Both the position numbers and the translations under genes were made by a program. The notes under the pieces are model-generated. The model worked only from the letters and a program-made list of their open reading frames with translations, had not been told where the DNA came from and searched no databases. From assembly GCA_947627985.1 (NCBI GenBank), contig CANQYD010000002.1, forward strand, positions 1 through 64,000: 64,000 nucleotides of DNA, given 5' to 3'. The DNA comes from an uncultured Clostridia bacterium. GTDB taxonomy: Bacteria > Bacillota > Clostridia > Oscillospirales > Ruminococcaceae. Shown in pieces: positions 24,890-34,594 of the stretch (the first letter of the stretch is position 1; each line of letters starts with the position of its first letter).

Positions 24890-27800
24890 TCAATATATCC
24901 TTTCGTACGACGTCATTCTGAAATACTCTCCGTTTCTTGTATAACACTTGCAAAGTATCATATCTCCTTTTTTGATCGGCTCTTTATTAAACACATTGTT
25001 AACCACTGTAAAACGACTTTCTATTCCGCTTCCAATTGACTTGGTTATAACGGAATACCCAAATTGCTCTCCGTTATCCTTACGTTTCAGAGGATAAATA
25101 TCCATTATGTATAGCTTGGGGCGGTCTTCAGATTTACCTGATATGTATCCTGCATACCCCATAATATCATTGAAATTCTGAACCTTGATCACGTCACTCA
25201 AGTCAGATAGTTTCATGCTTTTTATAGCATCTTCTGTTTCGTGCATAATGGCTGTTACATCCAAAATCGTGTAACTTTTTGCAATTCCACCTGCCTTGGT
25301 TACGCCGACGGCATACTTGGACACTATCTGTTCCAGAGGAGTACCGTCGACAACGCTTCTACTTAACATCTTAGCCTGTCCCTTCTTGAGCAGATTTGAA
25401 TAGATGTCAGTGATTCTCAATAGTTCGCATTGATTCCCGAATTCAGAGAAGAAGTCTATCTTAATAAGAATATCAAGCTGTCGGCTGTCAAGCGATGTAT
25501 GTTGATCAATGGCAGTCAGGACATCCGTGAAGTGTTCAAAATATTGAGAATGCGCAAGCTCATATAGCTCTTCGGCGGAACCTGAGCTCATATACTTAAT
25601 CGATGATAAACCTTTAGTAATAATCCTTTTCGAGTTGTCATAGGCGTAGTCGCTTTTGGATAAACCCCATTTTGGCATTGTGATTCTGATCCCTATTTTG
25701 GCGGCGTACTCTGTTCCGTTTCTGATATCATCATCATTCGCGGCATTGTTCAGGAAAGAAGTCAGGAATTCAATCGGATGATAGTGGCGGTAGTATGCGC
25801 ATAGGTACCCGAGCAAGCAGTATGCCACTGAGTGGTTGTAGCCGAATTGGTAGTCGGCACTGTCTTCGATAACCTGCAAGAACTCTTTTGCCTCTTGCTC
25901 TGCTATATTTCTTGGTTGATTAGACTTTTTGCAATATCCCTCTAAAATACTCGGCATTGCTTTTTCGAGCCTGTCTTTCTGCTTTCTGCCTATTGCACGG
26001 CGTATGTTATCCGCCTCACTGCCGCTCAAGCCGCAGATAGTTTGCAAAAATTTGATCGTGTCTTCTTGATAAATCAAATATCCGAGGTTGTCTTTCAGCA
26101 ACTCATCTATCAGCGGAGAAGGATTATGGTGAGGTTTTCTTGCCAACAGATCGTTGCGGTATGATGCTCCCGACGGACGGATGCAAGCTGCGACGATAAC
26201 CATATCGAAGATATCTTTAGGCTTGAACTTCTTCAGACTTTCAAAGGCGAAGTTACCTTCAAACTGGAATATGCCCGTCGGGTCTTTTATGATGTCATCC
26301 CAAACCGCTTCATCGTTCCAGTTGATTTCATTGGTTTTGGGATAGGGAATGCCTAAGTATTTGCAAGTGTCGTTGATTACCTGAACAGTTTTCAGAACAA
26401 GGAAGTCGTATTTGGCAAGCCCTGTGTAGTCGTGAACATTCTCCATATCGAGCATGAAGCAGTTCTCGCCGTCTTTATCGAAAATTCCGAAATTATCGAC
26501 AAGAGTAATCGGGCTGATGACCATTCCCGCAGGGTGAACCGATTGGGATATCTTGGTGTTGAATAAGCCCTCGAAGTAGTAGAACAGCTCGGGATATTTC
26601 TTGGCTATCCTTTGATAATCTTCGTATTCGGTTATCGGCTTTTTCTCTGACTTGGACTGCGCTTCTACCTGAGATATCTCGTTCTTGATTTTGGCGATAT
26701 TGGGAAGCGACCAAGGATTGTTCTTGCTGTTCGGGTGCTCTTGGCTCCATTTTTGAGCTAATGCCCTGCCTATATCATCAATCGCGCCTTTGACCTGCAT
26801 TGTTCCGAATGAAGCAACTCGCGCTGTCTTGTCGTGTCCGAACCTTGAAGTTATGTGAGCGAAGATTGCGGGGCGGTCTGATTCAATGCAGTCGATATCA
26901 ATGTCCCCGATTTCGACTCTGTCCTCATTACAGAAGCGAGAGAACACCGTGTGCCAAGTTTCGGGGTTGAGGTCAATTATGTCGGTGACATACGCTACTC
27001 TCGAACCTCCAACTGAGCCTCTCGCCGTACCTATCGCCATTCCTTGACTCTTACACCACGAAATGAGTTCTGACATTGAAAGCATAAACCCGTCCATCTT
27101 GAGCTTTTGGAATACTCTCATTTCCTCGTCAATGGCAGTTCGGAACGCAGCTTCCTGTTCGGGTGGAATAATTCCCGAATCGAGTTTTTCACGAAACTTT
27201 CTTTCGACTGTTTCTGTAAACATCTTGGAGTCTGCCTCTCGGGTGCCGTAGAGAATCGGATACTTTATTGAGGTATCGAGCTCTATATCCTCTGTCATAT
27301 CGTAGAGGCGGTTGGTGTTCTCGATTGCAGTCATATACTCGTCTTCTGACAGTGCTCCTTGAATACGGAACATATCAACAAGCTCGTCATATGCCTTATA
27401 AGTTAGGTCAAAAGAGTCTTCGTCTCCGTATGACTTATGCTTTGCCGCCAAAAGAATTGAACGGCACTCGGCTTTATACTTGCTGGAACTGTGCGTATCT
27501 GTTCCGGCTATGAGCGGTGTGCCTATTTTTCTTGAAAGGTTGGCAAGACGTTTGTTAAACTCAATTTGCTCAGGATGGTTATGAGGCTGAACCTCTAAAA
27601 AGTCATATTTCCTGGCAAGTTCCATATAGCGCGGGTGGTTGTCTGGAAGCTTGTTGAGCGGTGATGCTAAGCACGCACTGGTAGATATGATGTTCTTAGA
27701 TATTCCGAGGAATTCATCAAAGGAAATCCTATTGACGTAATAGAAATGTTCTTTATCACAGGAACGGCTGACGAGTGAGTTGAGCTCACGCAGACCGTCC

Positions 27801-28072
27801 ATATTACGAGCCATCAGAACTGTGTGGTAGTTATCTCTTACCTTGTTTTCAAGAGACTCAGTGAGATAAATCTCGACCGAATGTATGTATCTTATTCCGG
27901 CTTTCTTGCAGGCAGCCCACTTTTCTGTCCAATTCAACGGTTTTCCGTGCTCGCTGAACGATATTGCCTTACTCCCGTTTTTCACTGCCAAATCTATATA
28001 TGCCTGTGGTTTTTCACAGCTATCAAGCAAACTGTATTCTGTGTGCATATGATATGGAATATATGTTTTCAT
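24890..28072 (-). CDS. dnaE: DNA polymerase III alpha subunit (DnaE type)
   Basis: 1060 residues, close to bacterial DnaE length. An N-terminal PHP domain (PYHMHTEYSLLDSC, SFSEHGKPLNW) is followed by the C-family polymerase core with GDIDIDC (catalytic aspartates) near residue 390 and a further LDMENVHDYTGLAKYDFL segment, then a helix-hairpin-helix/OB tail. It probably copies the element DNA independently of the host polymerase. Intact frame. An HNH endonuclease gene lies just upstream and overlaps by 4 bases. Confidence 0.93.
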   Translation of the reverse strand: MKTYIPYHMHTEYSLLDSCEKPQAYIDLAVKNGSKAISFSEHGKPLNWTEKWAACKKAGIRYIHSVEIYLTESLENKVRDNYHTVLMARNMDGLRELNSLVSRSCDKEHFYYVNRISFDEFLGISKNIISTSACLASPLNKLPDNHPRYMELARKYDFLEVQPHNHPEQIEFNKRLANLSRKIGTPLIAGTDTHSSSKYKAECRSILLAAKHKSYGDEDSFDLTYKAYDELVDMFRIQGALSEDEYMTAIENTNRLYDMTEDIELDTSIKYPILYGTREADSKMFTETVERKFREKLDSGIIPPEQEAAFRTAIDEEMRVFQKLKMDGFMLSMSELISWCKSQGMAIGTARGSVGGSRVAYVTDIIDLNPETWHTVFSRFCNEDRVEIGDIDIDCIESDRPAIFAHITSRFGHDKTARVASFGTMQVKGAIDDIGRALAQKWSQEHPNSKNNPWSLPNIAKIKNEISQVEAQSKSEKKPITEYEDYQRIAKKYPELFYYFEGLFNTKISQSVHPAGMVISPITLVDNFGIFDKDGENCFMLDMENVHDYTGLAKYDFLVLKTVQVINDTCKYLGIPYPKTNEINWNDEAVWDDIIKDPTGIFQFEGNFAFESLKKFKPKDIFDMVIVAACIRPSGASYRNDLLARKPHHNPSPLIDELLKDNLGYLIYQEDTIKFLQTICGLSGSEADNIRRAIGRKQKDRLEKAMPSILEGYCKKSNQPRNIAEQEAKEFLQVIEDSADYQFGYNHSVAYCLLGYLCAYYRHYHPIEFLTSFLNNAANDDDIRNGTEYAAKIGIRITMPKWGLSKSDYAYDNSKRIITKGLSSIKYMSSGSAEELYELAHSQYFEHFTDVLTAIDQHTSLDSRQLDILIKIDFFSEFGNQCELLRITDIYSNLLKKGQAKMLSRSVVDGTPLEQIVSKYAVGVTKAGGIAKSYTILDVTAIMHETEDAIKSMKLSDLSDVIKVQNFNDIMGYAGYISGKSEDRPKLYIMDIYPLKRKDNGEQFGYSVITKSIGSGIESRFTVVNNVFNKEPIKKGDMILCKCYTRNGEYFRMTSYERIY

Positions 28073-28713
28073 TTTCTAATCACCTGCTTTAATGGCTCGG
28101 TAAGCGATTTTTCAATACCCCACCCAGAATTTAATCTATGCCAAAGTGTCTTGTATGGAATACCAACAATATCTGACCACTCAGAAACCGTATGCGATTT
28201 GTTGTCAAATGTTATGACAACATTCTTTCTTGAGTTATTACTTTGTACCTTCTGTGTTGTCCATCTACAATTCCCTGGTTCGTAATTCCCATTGTTGTTA
28301 ATTCTATCAATGGCTAAGTTATCTTTGTATCCACTTGATATAGCCCATTTTTTAAACTCGTCAAACGACAACCACTCATCACAAATTGATATACCACGCT
28401 TGCCATAATATTTGTATCTTGGGTTGTTTTCGTTAAGACACCTTGCTTTGATTCCAGCCCAAATATTATATAGCCGAGAGATGTTATTGCCAATGCATTC
28501 TCCATGCTTGAGATTATGCTGTGAAAACATACACCCACACGATTTTGTGTGACCGCTCCTTAGATTCTGAGATGTAGCGACAATCTCTTTTCCACAATCA
28601 CATACACATGCCCAGCATGTTATGCGCTGTCCACTCGGCGTCGAGTGGTCTGGTGCTCTGTGTTTGACTAACAAATTGCCAAACTTCATCCCTGTAAGGT
28701 CTTTTAATTTCAT
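28069..28713 (-). CDS. Free-standing HNH homing-type endonuclease
   Basis: 214 residues from ATG 28713 (GAGGTGA upstream). N-terminal cysteine-rich AP2-like part (CDCGKEIVATSQNLRSGHTK, SCGC), then an HNH core around DRINNNGNYEPGNCRW, then a helix-turn-helix NUMOD-like tail (SEWSDIVGIPYKTLW). Such genes insert between essential phage genes and spread by cutting alleles lacking them. Its position between primase and polymerase genes fits that. Confidence 0.85.
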   Translation of the reverse strand: MKLKDLTGMKFGNLLVKHRAPDHSTPSGQRITCWACVCDCGKEIVATSQNLRSGHTKSCGCMFSQHNLKHGECIGNNISRLYNIWAGIKARCLNENNPRYKYYGKRGISICDEWLSFDEFKKWAISSGYKDNLAIDRINNNGNYEPGNCRWTTQKVQSNNSRKNVVITFDNKSHTVSEWSDIVGIPYKTLWHRLNSGWGIEKSLTEPLKQVIRK

Positions 28714-28797
28714 TAACAATCACCTCATTTCGTTTTGCTTCCGTACTGTAATCTTACGATTTTCCTCGCAATTACGTTTTGAATATAGAGATAGATA

Positions 28798-29781
28798 TCA
28801 TCTGAGTTTAATTCTCTGTTCGTACAGAGTTTTGAATGTCTCAACACCTTTATCTACCGGAGAGTCCTTCTCGTCAACCAGATTTTGGGTGTCTCTGATG
28901 AATTCGACGTTTACATAGCGCTTCAACTTCTGGATGTTGTGGTCGTCAGCTACGCGAACGTCCTTGTCAAGGGCAAAAACCACCCTACAACCGAGCCGAG
29001 CAAGGATTTTCATCTGATTCGGGTTAAGATGGGACGTTAAAATCGCTCCTGTGTTATGTATTCCCCATGTATCAGCCATCAAAACGCTCTTGCAGCCTTC
29101 AAAAAGTATTACTTCGCGGGATTTTTGCACTTCTTCGAGGTTCTCGAACAGCCCGTAGATGGTGTTCATTGTCCCCCACGAGTAGAAGTAGCAGTACTTT
29201 CGCTGGTTTTTCTCTTTCCAGTCAGGGTCAAGCGTTCTTCCGCCGATGTTGACGATTTTGCCGTCCATATTTCTGATTGGATAGACAAGTCTGTTGGAAA
29301 AACCGTCGTAGTAGACCTGAAATTTATCCAAAGACTGTCTTGAGATGCCCTCTTTCTCCCAAGCCTTGAGCTTGTCCTCGTCTTTTTCGTATTTGAGCAT
29401 CACGTCATTCGGTAAGATTACCGATTTTGATTCCTTGACATTTTGCCGAGGCTTCTGAAACCGTTTGCAGACGAATGAAGCGCTGATTCTCTGACGCGGT
29501 TCCGACAAATTCCCGTCATAACCCGCATACTTCTTCAGAATTTCAACTGCCTCTTTCGGAGAGCACTTGTTATAGTAGCGGATAAACGTGTAGACGTTGC
29601 CGCCTATGCCGGAACTGTAATCATAGAATCTCGGAGGGTGCTGACGAACGGAAAATGACGGAGTGCGCTCGTTTTTGAAGCAGCTCAATCCCCACCACTC
29701 GTCGCCGCGCTGGGTTAAATCAACGTATTGGGAGATGTATTCCACGATATCCACTGATTCTATTAAGTCATTCAAATCCAC
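28798..29781 (-). CDS. dnaG: DnaG-type primase with degenerate zinc domain
   Basis: 327 residues, shorter than host DnaG (about 600). The N-terminal zinc-binding domain is recognisable (ERTPSFSVRQHPP, GIGGNVYTFIRYY), but only one of the usual Cys/His ligands remains. A TOPRIM domain follows with LFEGCKSVLMAD (Glu) and FALDKD (DxD). No C-terminal helicase-binding domain. It makes RNA primers for the element replisome together with the adjacent DnaB. Confidence 0.85.
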   Translation of the reverse strand: MDLNDLIESVDIVEYISQYVDLTQRGDEWWGLSCFKNERTPSFSVRQHPPRFYDYSSGIGGNVYTFIRYYNKCSPKEAVEILKKYAGYDGNLSEPRQRISASFVCKRFQKPRQNVKESKSVILPNDVMLKYEKDEDKLKAWEKEGISRQSLDKFQVYYDGFSNRLVYPIRNMDGKIVNIGGRTLDPDWKEKNQRKYCYFYSWGTMNTIYGLFENLEEVQKSREVILFEGCKSVLMADTWGIHNTGAILTSHLNPNQMKILARLGCRVVFALDKDVRVADDHNIQKLKRYVNVEFIRDTQNLVDEKDSPVDKGVETFKTLYEQRIKLR

Positions 29782-29809
29782 GCTTCAAGCTCCTTTCTGC
29801 AATCTATAT

Positions 29810-31144
29810 TCAATACGGAGAAATGGGAGTATGCTGTTTGGCTTCCGTATATTTGATGAGATTCCCGTCAAAGAAAAGGTCTATGTATTCGCCTGGTGCC
29901 ATCTGCATACCGTTTCGGTTCAGAACCACCCTGAGTTTTTTATTCCCGCACTCTACACCATCAGCCAAAACCTCTTCAGGAGTCTTGTCCTGTATTAGCG
30001 CTATCGTGCTTGCGTTTCTGCCTATCTTTGCTGAATCCGCAACTTTGCCGGTGACAGTTGCTTGTGCGGCACCGATGCCGCAAATACCCATATCACCGCA
30101 GATTTTGTTTTTGACCATATCGACAAACCTTCCAAGCTCTTGGTAGGAATCAAAAGCATCTCCCTCACCGGAGCCCTTGAAGTAATCGACTATCAAAACA
30201 TCAAGACCCTGAGTATGTTTTACCTTCTTGACCGCAGTATAAATGCTTTGCTGATCAAACATCGGGATATAAATATGGGTAAACTTTTTTGTTTTTATCC
30301 ATTCTCTTGCCCGTTCGATCTTCTCTGCCTCTTCCACAGAGTAATTGCCTGAAGTGAGCCGTTTGTATTCTACTCCGGATAGATGAGACAACAGTCTTGA
30401 CGTAAATAATCTTGAGTTAAGTTCACTGTCGAGATACAGAACCGCCATATCGCGTTTAAGCAGGTCTACTGCACAGTTTAAAAGCATCATCGATTTGCCT
30501 TGTTTGGCTTCAGCGGCAAAGATGAACAGTTCACCGGGTTCTATCGTTGCGTACTCATTAAGAGCAGGGAACTTGAAAGGAATACCCGCGAAGCCGTCTC
30601 TTTGCCGGGACTGGATTTCAGCCCAGTAGTCATCGACTACATCTTTGAACTGAGGTATTTCGTTCGCTGTTGAATACTCGGTCATGACTCCGTCCACTAT
30701 ATCGTAAATTTTTTGTTGGACATCCTCAGAGGGGCTACTCGAACACAACGACTCGATTTCTTTCAACGAAGAATACATGTCGCGCCTGAAAGCTGCATCG
30801 AGAACATTGGCAACCAAAAGTTTATATTCCTCTACAGTATCACGGCAAAGAACATCACTCATGTCCATAAGCTCATTTACTTCGTCGATTGTTATATCTT
30901 CTGAGAATCGTCTCGTTGCCTCATTTGAATTAAGGTCTTCAAAGATGTTGTATGTATCAATAGTGCCGATACCCTTTCTTGCAAGATCACAAATCGCAGT
31001 ATATACACACTTGTTCTTTTTATCGGTGAAGTGGTTTGGAAGAAGGTGTTCGGAGTAAAAAGACCACTCAGGATGATGTATCAGAGTTGCAATTACTCCG
31101 GCTTCGCTCTCGATACTGTTGATATCTTCAGCTTTCGTTATCAT
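29810..31144 (-). CDS. dnaB: Replicative DNA helicase (DnaB family)
   Basis: 444 residues from ATG 31144 (GGGGAGG 6 bases upstream). N-terminal DnaB domain (SIESEAGVIATLIHHPEW), then the RecA-like motor: Walker A FAAEAKQGKSMML and Walker B VLIVDYFKG, and a C-terminal arginine-finger region. It unwinds the fork and contacts the primase. Directly downstream of the nuclease pseudogene. Confidence 0.92.
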   Translation of the reverse strand: MITKAEDINSIESEAGVIATLIHHPEWSFYSEHLLPNHFTDKKNKCVYTAICDLARKGIGTIDTYNIFEDLNSNEATRRFSEDITIDEVNELMDMSDVLCRDTVEEYKLLVANVLDAAFRRDMYSSLKEIESLCSSSPSEDVQQKIYDIVDGVMTEYSTANEIPQFKDVVDDYWAEIQSRQRDGFAGIPFKFPALNEYATIEPGELFIFAAEAKQGKSMMLLNCAVDLLKRDMAVLYLDSELNSRLFTSRLLSHLSGVEYKRLTSGNYSVEEAEKIERAREWIKTKKFTHIYIPMFDQQSIYTAVKKVKHTQGLDVLIVDYFKGSGEGDAFDSYQELGRFVDMVKNKICGDMGICGIGAAQATVTGKVADSAKIGRNASTIALIQDKTPEEVLADGVECGNKKLRVVLNRNGMQMAPGEYIDLFFDGNLIKYTEAKQHTPISPY

Positions 31145-31146
31145 TA

Positions 31147-31891
31147 TTACCTCCCCTGATAGTAACAACATTCATCTTTTAAGCCACAGAGGTTATTGCA
31201 TGTAAAGAAATCTATGCGCGGGTAAAATATCTCCGTGTCCTTGATGTCTTCAATGCTTTTCTCAACCCATTCAAGCGCACTTTTATGTGCGTCTGGGTCA
31301 AATGGTTCCTCAATGAATGCCCCAGACTTGAAGCAGTTAAAGCAAAGAGCCTTTGGATATATACCAAACTCTGATTTTATAGCCTCTGAATAAACGTATA
31401 ACTGCTTCAGCATCGAATCAAGTTCTTTGTCCTTACCAGTCGGGACGGCTCTTCTGCTTCGAGGTTTTAAGTCTCTTGACTTATTGTCCACTATATAAAG
31501 CTCGCCGTCCTTCTCACCAAGATAGTCAATCACTCCCACAAAAGGAACTCCGCTTATCTCAAATTTGATCTTCTTTTCCACGTCCACCATCTTGTAGGGA
31601 AACGGCTTAAAAGAATTCAGATATTCAAGTCCGGAACGGATGTATTTCTCAACCGTACTCGCTTGGGGTCTTTCACCCTTCACCTCAGTCTGAAAGTCGA
31701 GAAGGAATTTAGATGACATCTCTTCTTTAGTCAGTTCACCGCGATAGTAAAGTTCGATGAGCTTATGCATAAAAGTTCCGTATGAGCTATAAAATCCGGG
31801 CGGCTCTTTGTAATGACGAATGTACTTCAAAAACCACCTATCTATAGGGACAGTCGTCAAAGCAGGATATTCTTGAGTAGCTCCAAGTCAT
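31147..31891 (-). pseudogene. Cas4/RecB-like PD-(D/E)XK nuclease, frameshifted
   Basis: Reading from ATG 31891 gives MTWSYSRISCFDDCPYR and then a stop. A tandem CTATCTAT (plus strand 31838-31845) is a 4-base duplication; removing one copy restores CPYRWFLKYI and an intact 247-residue protein. The remaining frame (31147-31860) holds the nuclease core GVIDYLGEKDGELYIVDNKS and a C-terminal Cys cluster (CNNLCGLKDECCYY), as in 4Fe-4S RecB-family nucleases. Such nucleases process ends next to SSB and ERF. As read, the N-terminal Cys ligand is lost. Confidence 0.8.
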
Positions 31892-31958
31892 ATCGTTTAT
31901 AAGCTCTCTGTAACTAACGTCACCTATATCGTATCACCACCTTTCAAAACCAGTTCAT

Positions 31959-32381
31959 TTAGAACGGTGCCTCGTCCGAAAGAGAATCGTCGATGACACC
32001 ATCTCCTACATTATCGGACTGAACCCCTTCATATCCCCCACTTTGAGAATTTACCGTATCTCTTTTTTCACCGGTAAAACTTGCATTTTCAACCACGACT
32101 TCGGTTGCTGTTCTGGGAGCTCCTGATTTGTCCTGATACTTTCTTGTCTGGATTGTTCCGTCGATTGCTATCAGTGCACCTTTTCCAAAGTATTTACTGA
32201 TAAACTCAGCCGTCTGACGCCAAGCGACACAATTGATGAAATCTGTTTGCTTTTCTGCGCCCTTAGGCGTATAGTTACGATCAACTGCGACTGTAAAAGA
32301 CAGCGTCGAAACGCCTGAACTCAGTGTTTTAAGCTCAGGGTCGTGCGTAATTCTGCCCATCAAAACTACTCTGTTTAACAT
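31959..32381 (-). CDS. ssb: Single-stranded DNA-binding protein
   Basis: 140 residues. OB fold starting MLNRVVLMGRITHDPELK, conserved DFINCVAWRQTAEFI, disordered middle and an acidic tip ending DEAPF that binds partner proteins. It coats single-stranded DNA in element replication and recombination; adjacent to erf. Confidence 0.95.
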   Translation of the reverse strand: MLNRVVLMGRITHDPELKTLSSGVSTLSFTVAVDRNYTPKGAEKQTDFINCVAWRQTAEFISKYFGKGALIAIDGTIQTRKYQDKSGAPRTATEVVVENASFTGEKRDTVNSQSGGYEGVQSDNVGDGVIDDSLSDEAPF

Positions 32382-32386
32382 ATGTA

Positions 32387-33079
32387 TTACTCTCCTTTAG
32401 TAAATTCTTGCACTTCTTCCCAAAGCTTAGAAGCAAGCGCAGACTCCTTAATCAAGTTATAATTTCCACCCTTGGCGTATTTGGATATGAGTTTTACAAG
32501 ATCATCACGCTTATCCGCATGCGTTGCGACATACGCTTTAGCACGCGTATCGACGTTAGCTATAATTCCCTCGGCAATTGCTCTGTCTTCAGCGTTTTCC
32601 GCCTCTTTCTGCTTGGTGCGGTAGGAGTCTACGTCACTGTCAGCCTGCGCAATCTGGAAGTAGTTAGTCAGGAAGTACCTTGTGCAATAGGTCAAACCTG
32701 AGCCCATCGCCTGTGATGGGTCTGATTGAGAACCAGTTATGATCCACGGCACTTCAATGACATCACATGGATTGTCGTCGTTTACCCACTTAAAAAGCAT
32801 CTCAGCCTGGAACATCATTTCGGTTGTTGTGTTATCGTATGAATTTCCCGCCTTATCAAACTTGGTGTTGACGGTTGTTACAGGGGTTATCTCCATTGTG
32901 CCGGGTACAATAGACGGGATTAAACTAACCCTCTGTTTTGCCATACCGCCTCTTACCTTTGCCAAAATCTCGGTGATGTCGGAATACTTGTAGTTAAAGC
33001 CTTTCTTGCTTTTAGCTACAACATCGGCTATCTCCCTGATTTTTGCAAGCTTTTGAATGAGAGTTAATTGTTCTGCCAT
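32387..33079 (-). CDS. erf: ERF-family single-strand annealing protein
   Basis: 230 residues from ATG 33079 (GGAGGAATTTG). N-terminal KSKKGFNYKYSDITEIL and the central QSDPSQAMGSGLTYCTRYFL identify the ERF/Sak family of phage recombinases that anneal complementary strands. C-terminal helical tail. Paired with SSB and the nuclease as a recombination module. Start overlaps the previous stop (ATGA-type). Confidence 0.9.
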   Translation of the reverse strand: MAEQLTLIQKLAKIREIADVVAKSKKGFNYKYSDITEILAKVRGGMAKQRVSLIPSIVPGTMEITPVTTVNTKFDKAGNSYDNTTTEMMFQAEMLFKWVNDDNPCDVIEVPWIITGSQSDPSQAMGSGLTYCTRYFLTNYFQIAQADSDVDSYRTKQKEAENAEDRAIAEGIIANVDTRAKAYVATHADKRDDLVKLISKYAKGGNYNLIKESALASKLWEEVQEFTKGE

Positions 33080-33357
33080 CAAATTCCTCCTTCGTCTTCT
33101 CCAATGAGCACGCTCAAGTTATGTACTATCTTTGAGTTCTTCTCGCTTTCAGCGACCATTTGATCGCGAATTGCATTCAAACCATGCTGATATGTATCGA
33201 TGTCGTCAATTTCCTTTTTGTACGTCTCAATCTCGTCTTTGAGTACCGAGATTGCCGTGGTGATTGTATTGAGACAGTTGGTACACACAGTTCGGCTTTT
33301 AAGTAGCGCCTTACTTTTACTTTCAATAGCGTCTGAGTTCCTAATTTTCAATTCCAT
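33079..33357 (-). CDS. Coiled-coil hypothetical protein
   Basis: 92 residues, mostly heptad-rich helix (ISVLKDEIETYKKEIDDID) with a CTNC pair near the N-terminus. Coupled to erf. It might be a recombination accessory; no family recognised. Confidence 0.6.
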   Translation of the reverse strand: MELKIRNSDAIESKSKALLKSRTVCTNCLNTITTAISVLKDEIETYKKEIDDIDTYQHGLNAIRDQMVAESEKNSKIVHNLSVLIGEDEGGI

Positions 33358-33910
33358 TCTCCTTTACCTTTACAAATGTTGCAGACTCATCGGCGACGTG
33401 CAGAAGCCATGCAAGAAAACACTGCTCATAGGCACTTGACACATCTTTGTTTCCGTCATACCCACCCATGTGACTGTTAATCGCAACAGCTTCTTCGGGC
33501 AGCAATCTCATAAAATGCTGCACAAGAAATACAGATTTACTTCCATGCCCACCAAAGCAGAATTTTTCTTTGAAGGTGTAGGCATCATATGTATCCCACT
33601 GACCGAACTCGTTCTTGCGGTTTCGTTTTTCAGAAGCGTAGCAATTTACCTTGCACAGATCATGAAACAGCGTAACGATTGCCGCGCTTTCATCTGAAAT
33701 CTGATATTCCGGGTAGGCTTTTCGCAATCGTTGGAATGCGTCGTAGACGTTCAAAGAATGCTCCAAAAGCCCACCGGGATAGGCTTCATGGTATCTTGTG
33801 CTTGCAGGGCAAGTGTAAAAATCACTTGACTCAAGCCACTTCATTAGGTCTTCAACTCCGGGACGGTTGATGGTCTTGCAGATGGAAATGAATCTCTCCT
33901 TGTTGTCCAT
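33341..33910 (-). CDS. HD-domain phosphohydrolase-like protein
   Basis: 189 residues. Histidines and aspartates in HD-domain order: YHEAYPGGLLEHSLNV, then TLFHDLCKVN (HD), then HGSKSVFLVQHF and NSHMGG. The HD metal site suggests a phosphohydrolase acting on nucleotides. Substrate unknown. Confidence 0.8.
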   Translation of the reverse strand: MDNKERFISICKTINRPGVEDLMKWLESSDFYTCPASTRYHEAYPGGLLEHSLNVYDAFQRLRKAYPEYQISDESAAIVTLFHDLCKVNCYASEKRNRKNEFGQWDTYDAYTFKEKFCFGGHGSKSVFLVQHFMRLLPEEAVAINSHMGGYDGNKDVSSAYEQCFLAWLLHVADESATFVKVKENGIEN

Positions 33911-33977
33911 TACGGACTCCTCCTTTCATTCAAAAATTATCTATATGCAAAACGAACTTGCAGACGGGCTGCGAGGT

Positions 33978-34355
33978 TCATTTGACGCCTGTTGGTGGTT
34001 CGGGCAGAGGCATCCAGTGGGTTACCCAGTCGTCCTCTTCTACCGGGTACCCATTTTCGTCATCTTTGTAGAAGCAAAGCTTTTTGCCGCCATAGATGTA
34101 ATCATAATGGAAAATCTCAGCCTCGTTACAAATATGCCAAACGAGATACAGTTCGCCGGGTTTAGGTAGGCGATCTTTGACACTTATCCAAGACATCTGG
34201 AAAATGTCCTGAGCTTCTAACGGATTTGTGGCGCACTTCACACAATACTTTGCAAGATTAAGACCGCGCTTGATATCTTCATTTTCCTCTTTGTCATATT
34301 CCTCGCCGATTGCTTCTAACAAATCCTCGGCATCTACAAACACTGTATTTCTCAT
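33978..34355 (-). CDS. DUF551-containing phage protein
   Basis: 125 residues. The C-terminal half has WISVKDRLPKPGELYLVW and ends DDWVTHWMPLPEPP, the DUF551 signature of many Firmicutes phages. The N-terminal 50 residues are a charged helix. Function unknown. Confidence 0.8.
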   Translation of the reverse strand: MRNTVFVDAEDLLEAIGEEYDKEENEDIKRGLNLAKYCVKCATNPLEAQDIFQMSWISVKDRLPKPGELYLVWHICNEAEIFHYDYIYGGKKLCFYKDDENGYPVEEDDWVTHWMPLPEPPTGVK

Positions 34356-34594
34356 CTCGCCTCCATTTTCGCTTTAATTCGACCCTCTGGTGTTACTTCT
34401 CCGACAATCCACTTGTCCCCTGCCGCCGATATGAAGACTGTTCCTTTTGGAAAACCATTGGCTGAGTGATTCGCCCTCGTTCTTTTGAAGTATGGGTAAT
34501 GACAGCAATGACGACAGAGGTCCGGAGCGTCTTCGCGTGAGCAATACGCGCAATGAAGGTAGTCGTTTTGAAGGGGCGTAACGTCAACACTCAT
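34352..34594 (-). CDS. Small zinc-finger-like protein
   Basis: 80 residues. Cys/His-rich start (HCAYCSREDAPDLCRHCCHY) likely binds zinc; a basic C-terminus follows. Overlaps neighbours by 4 and 11 bases. Confidence 0.65.
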   Translation of the reverse strand: MSVDVTPLQNDYLHCAYCSREDAPDLCRHCCHYPYFKRTRANHSANGFPKGTVFISAAGDKWIVGEVTPEGRIKAKMEAR

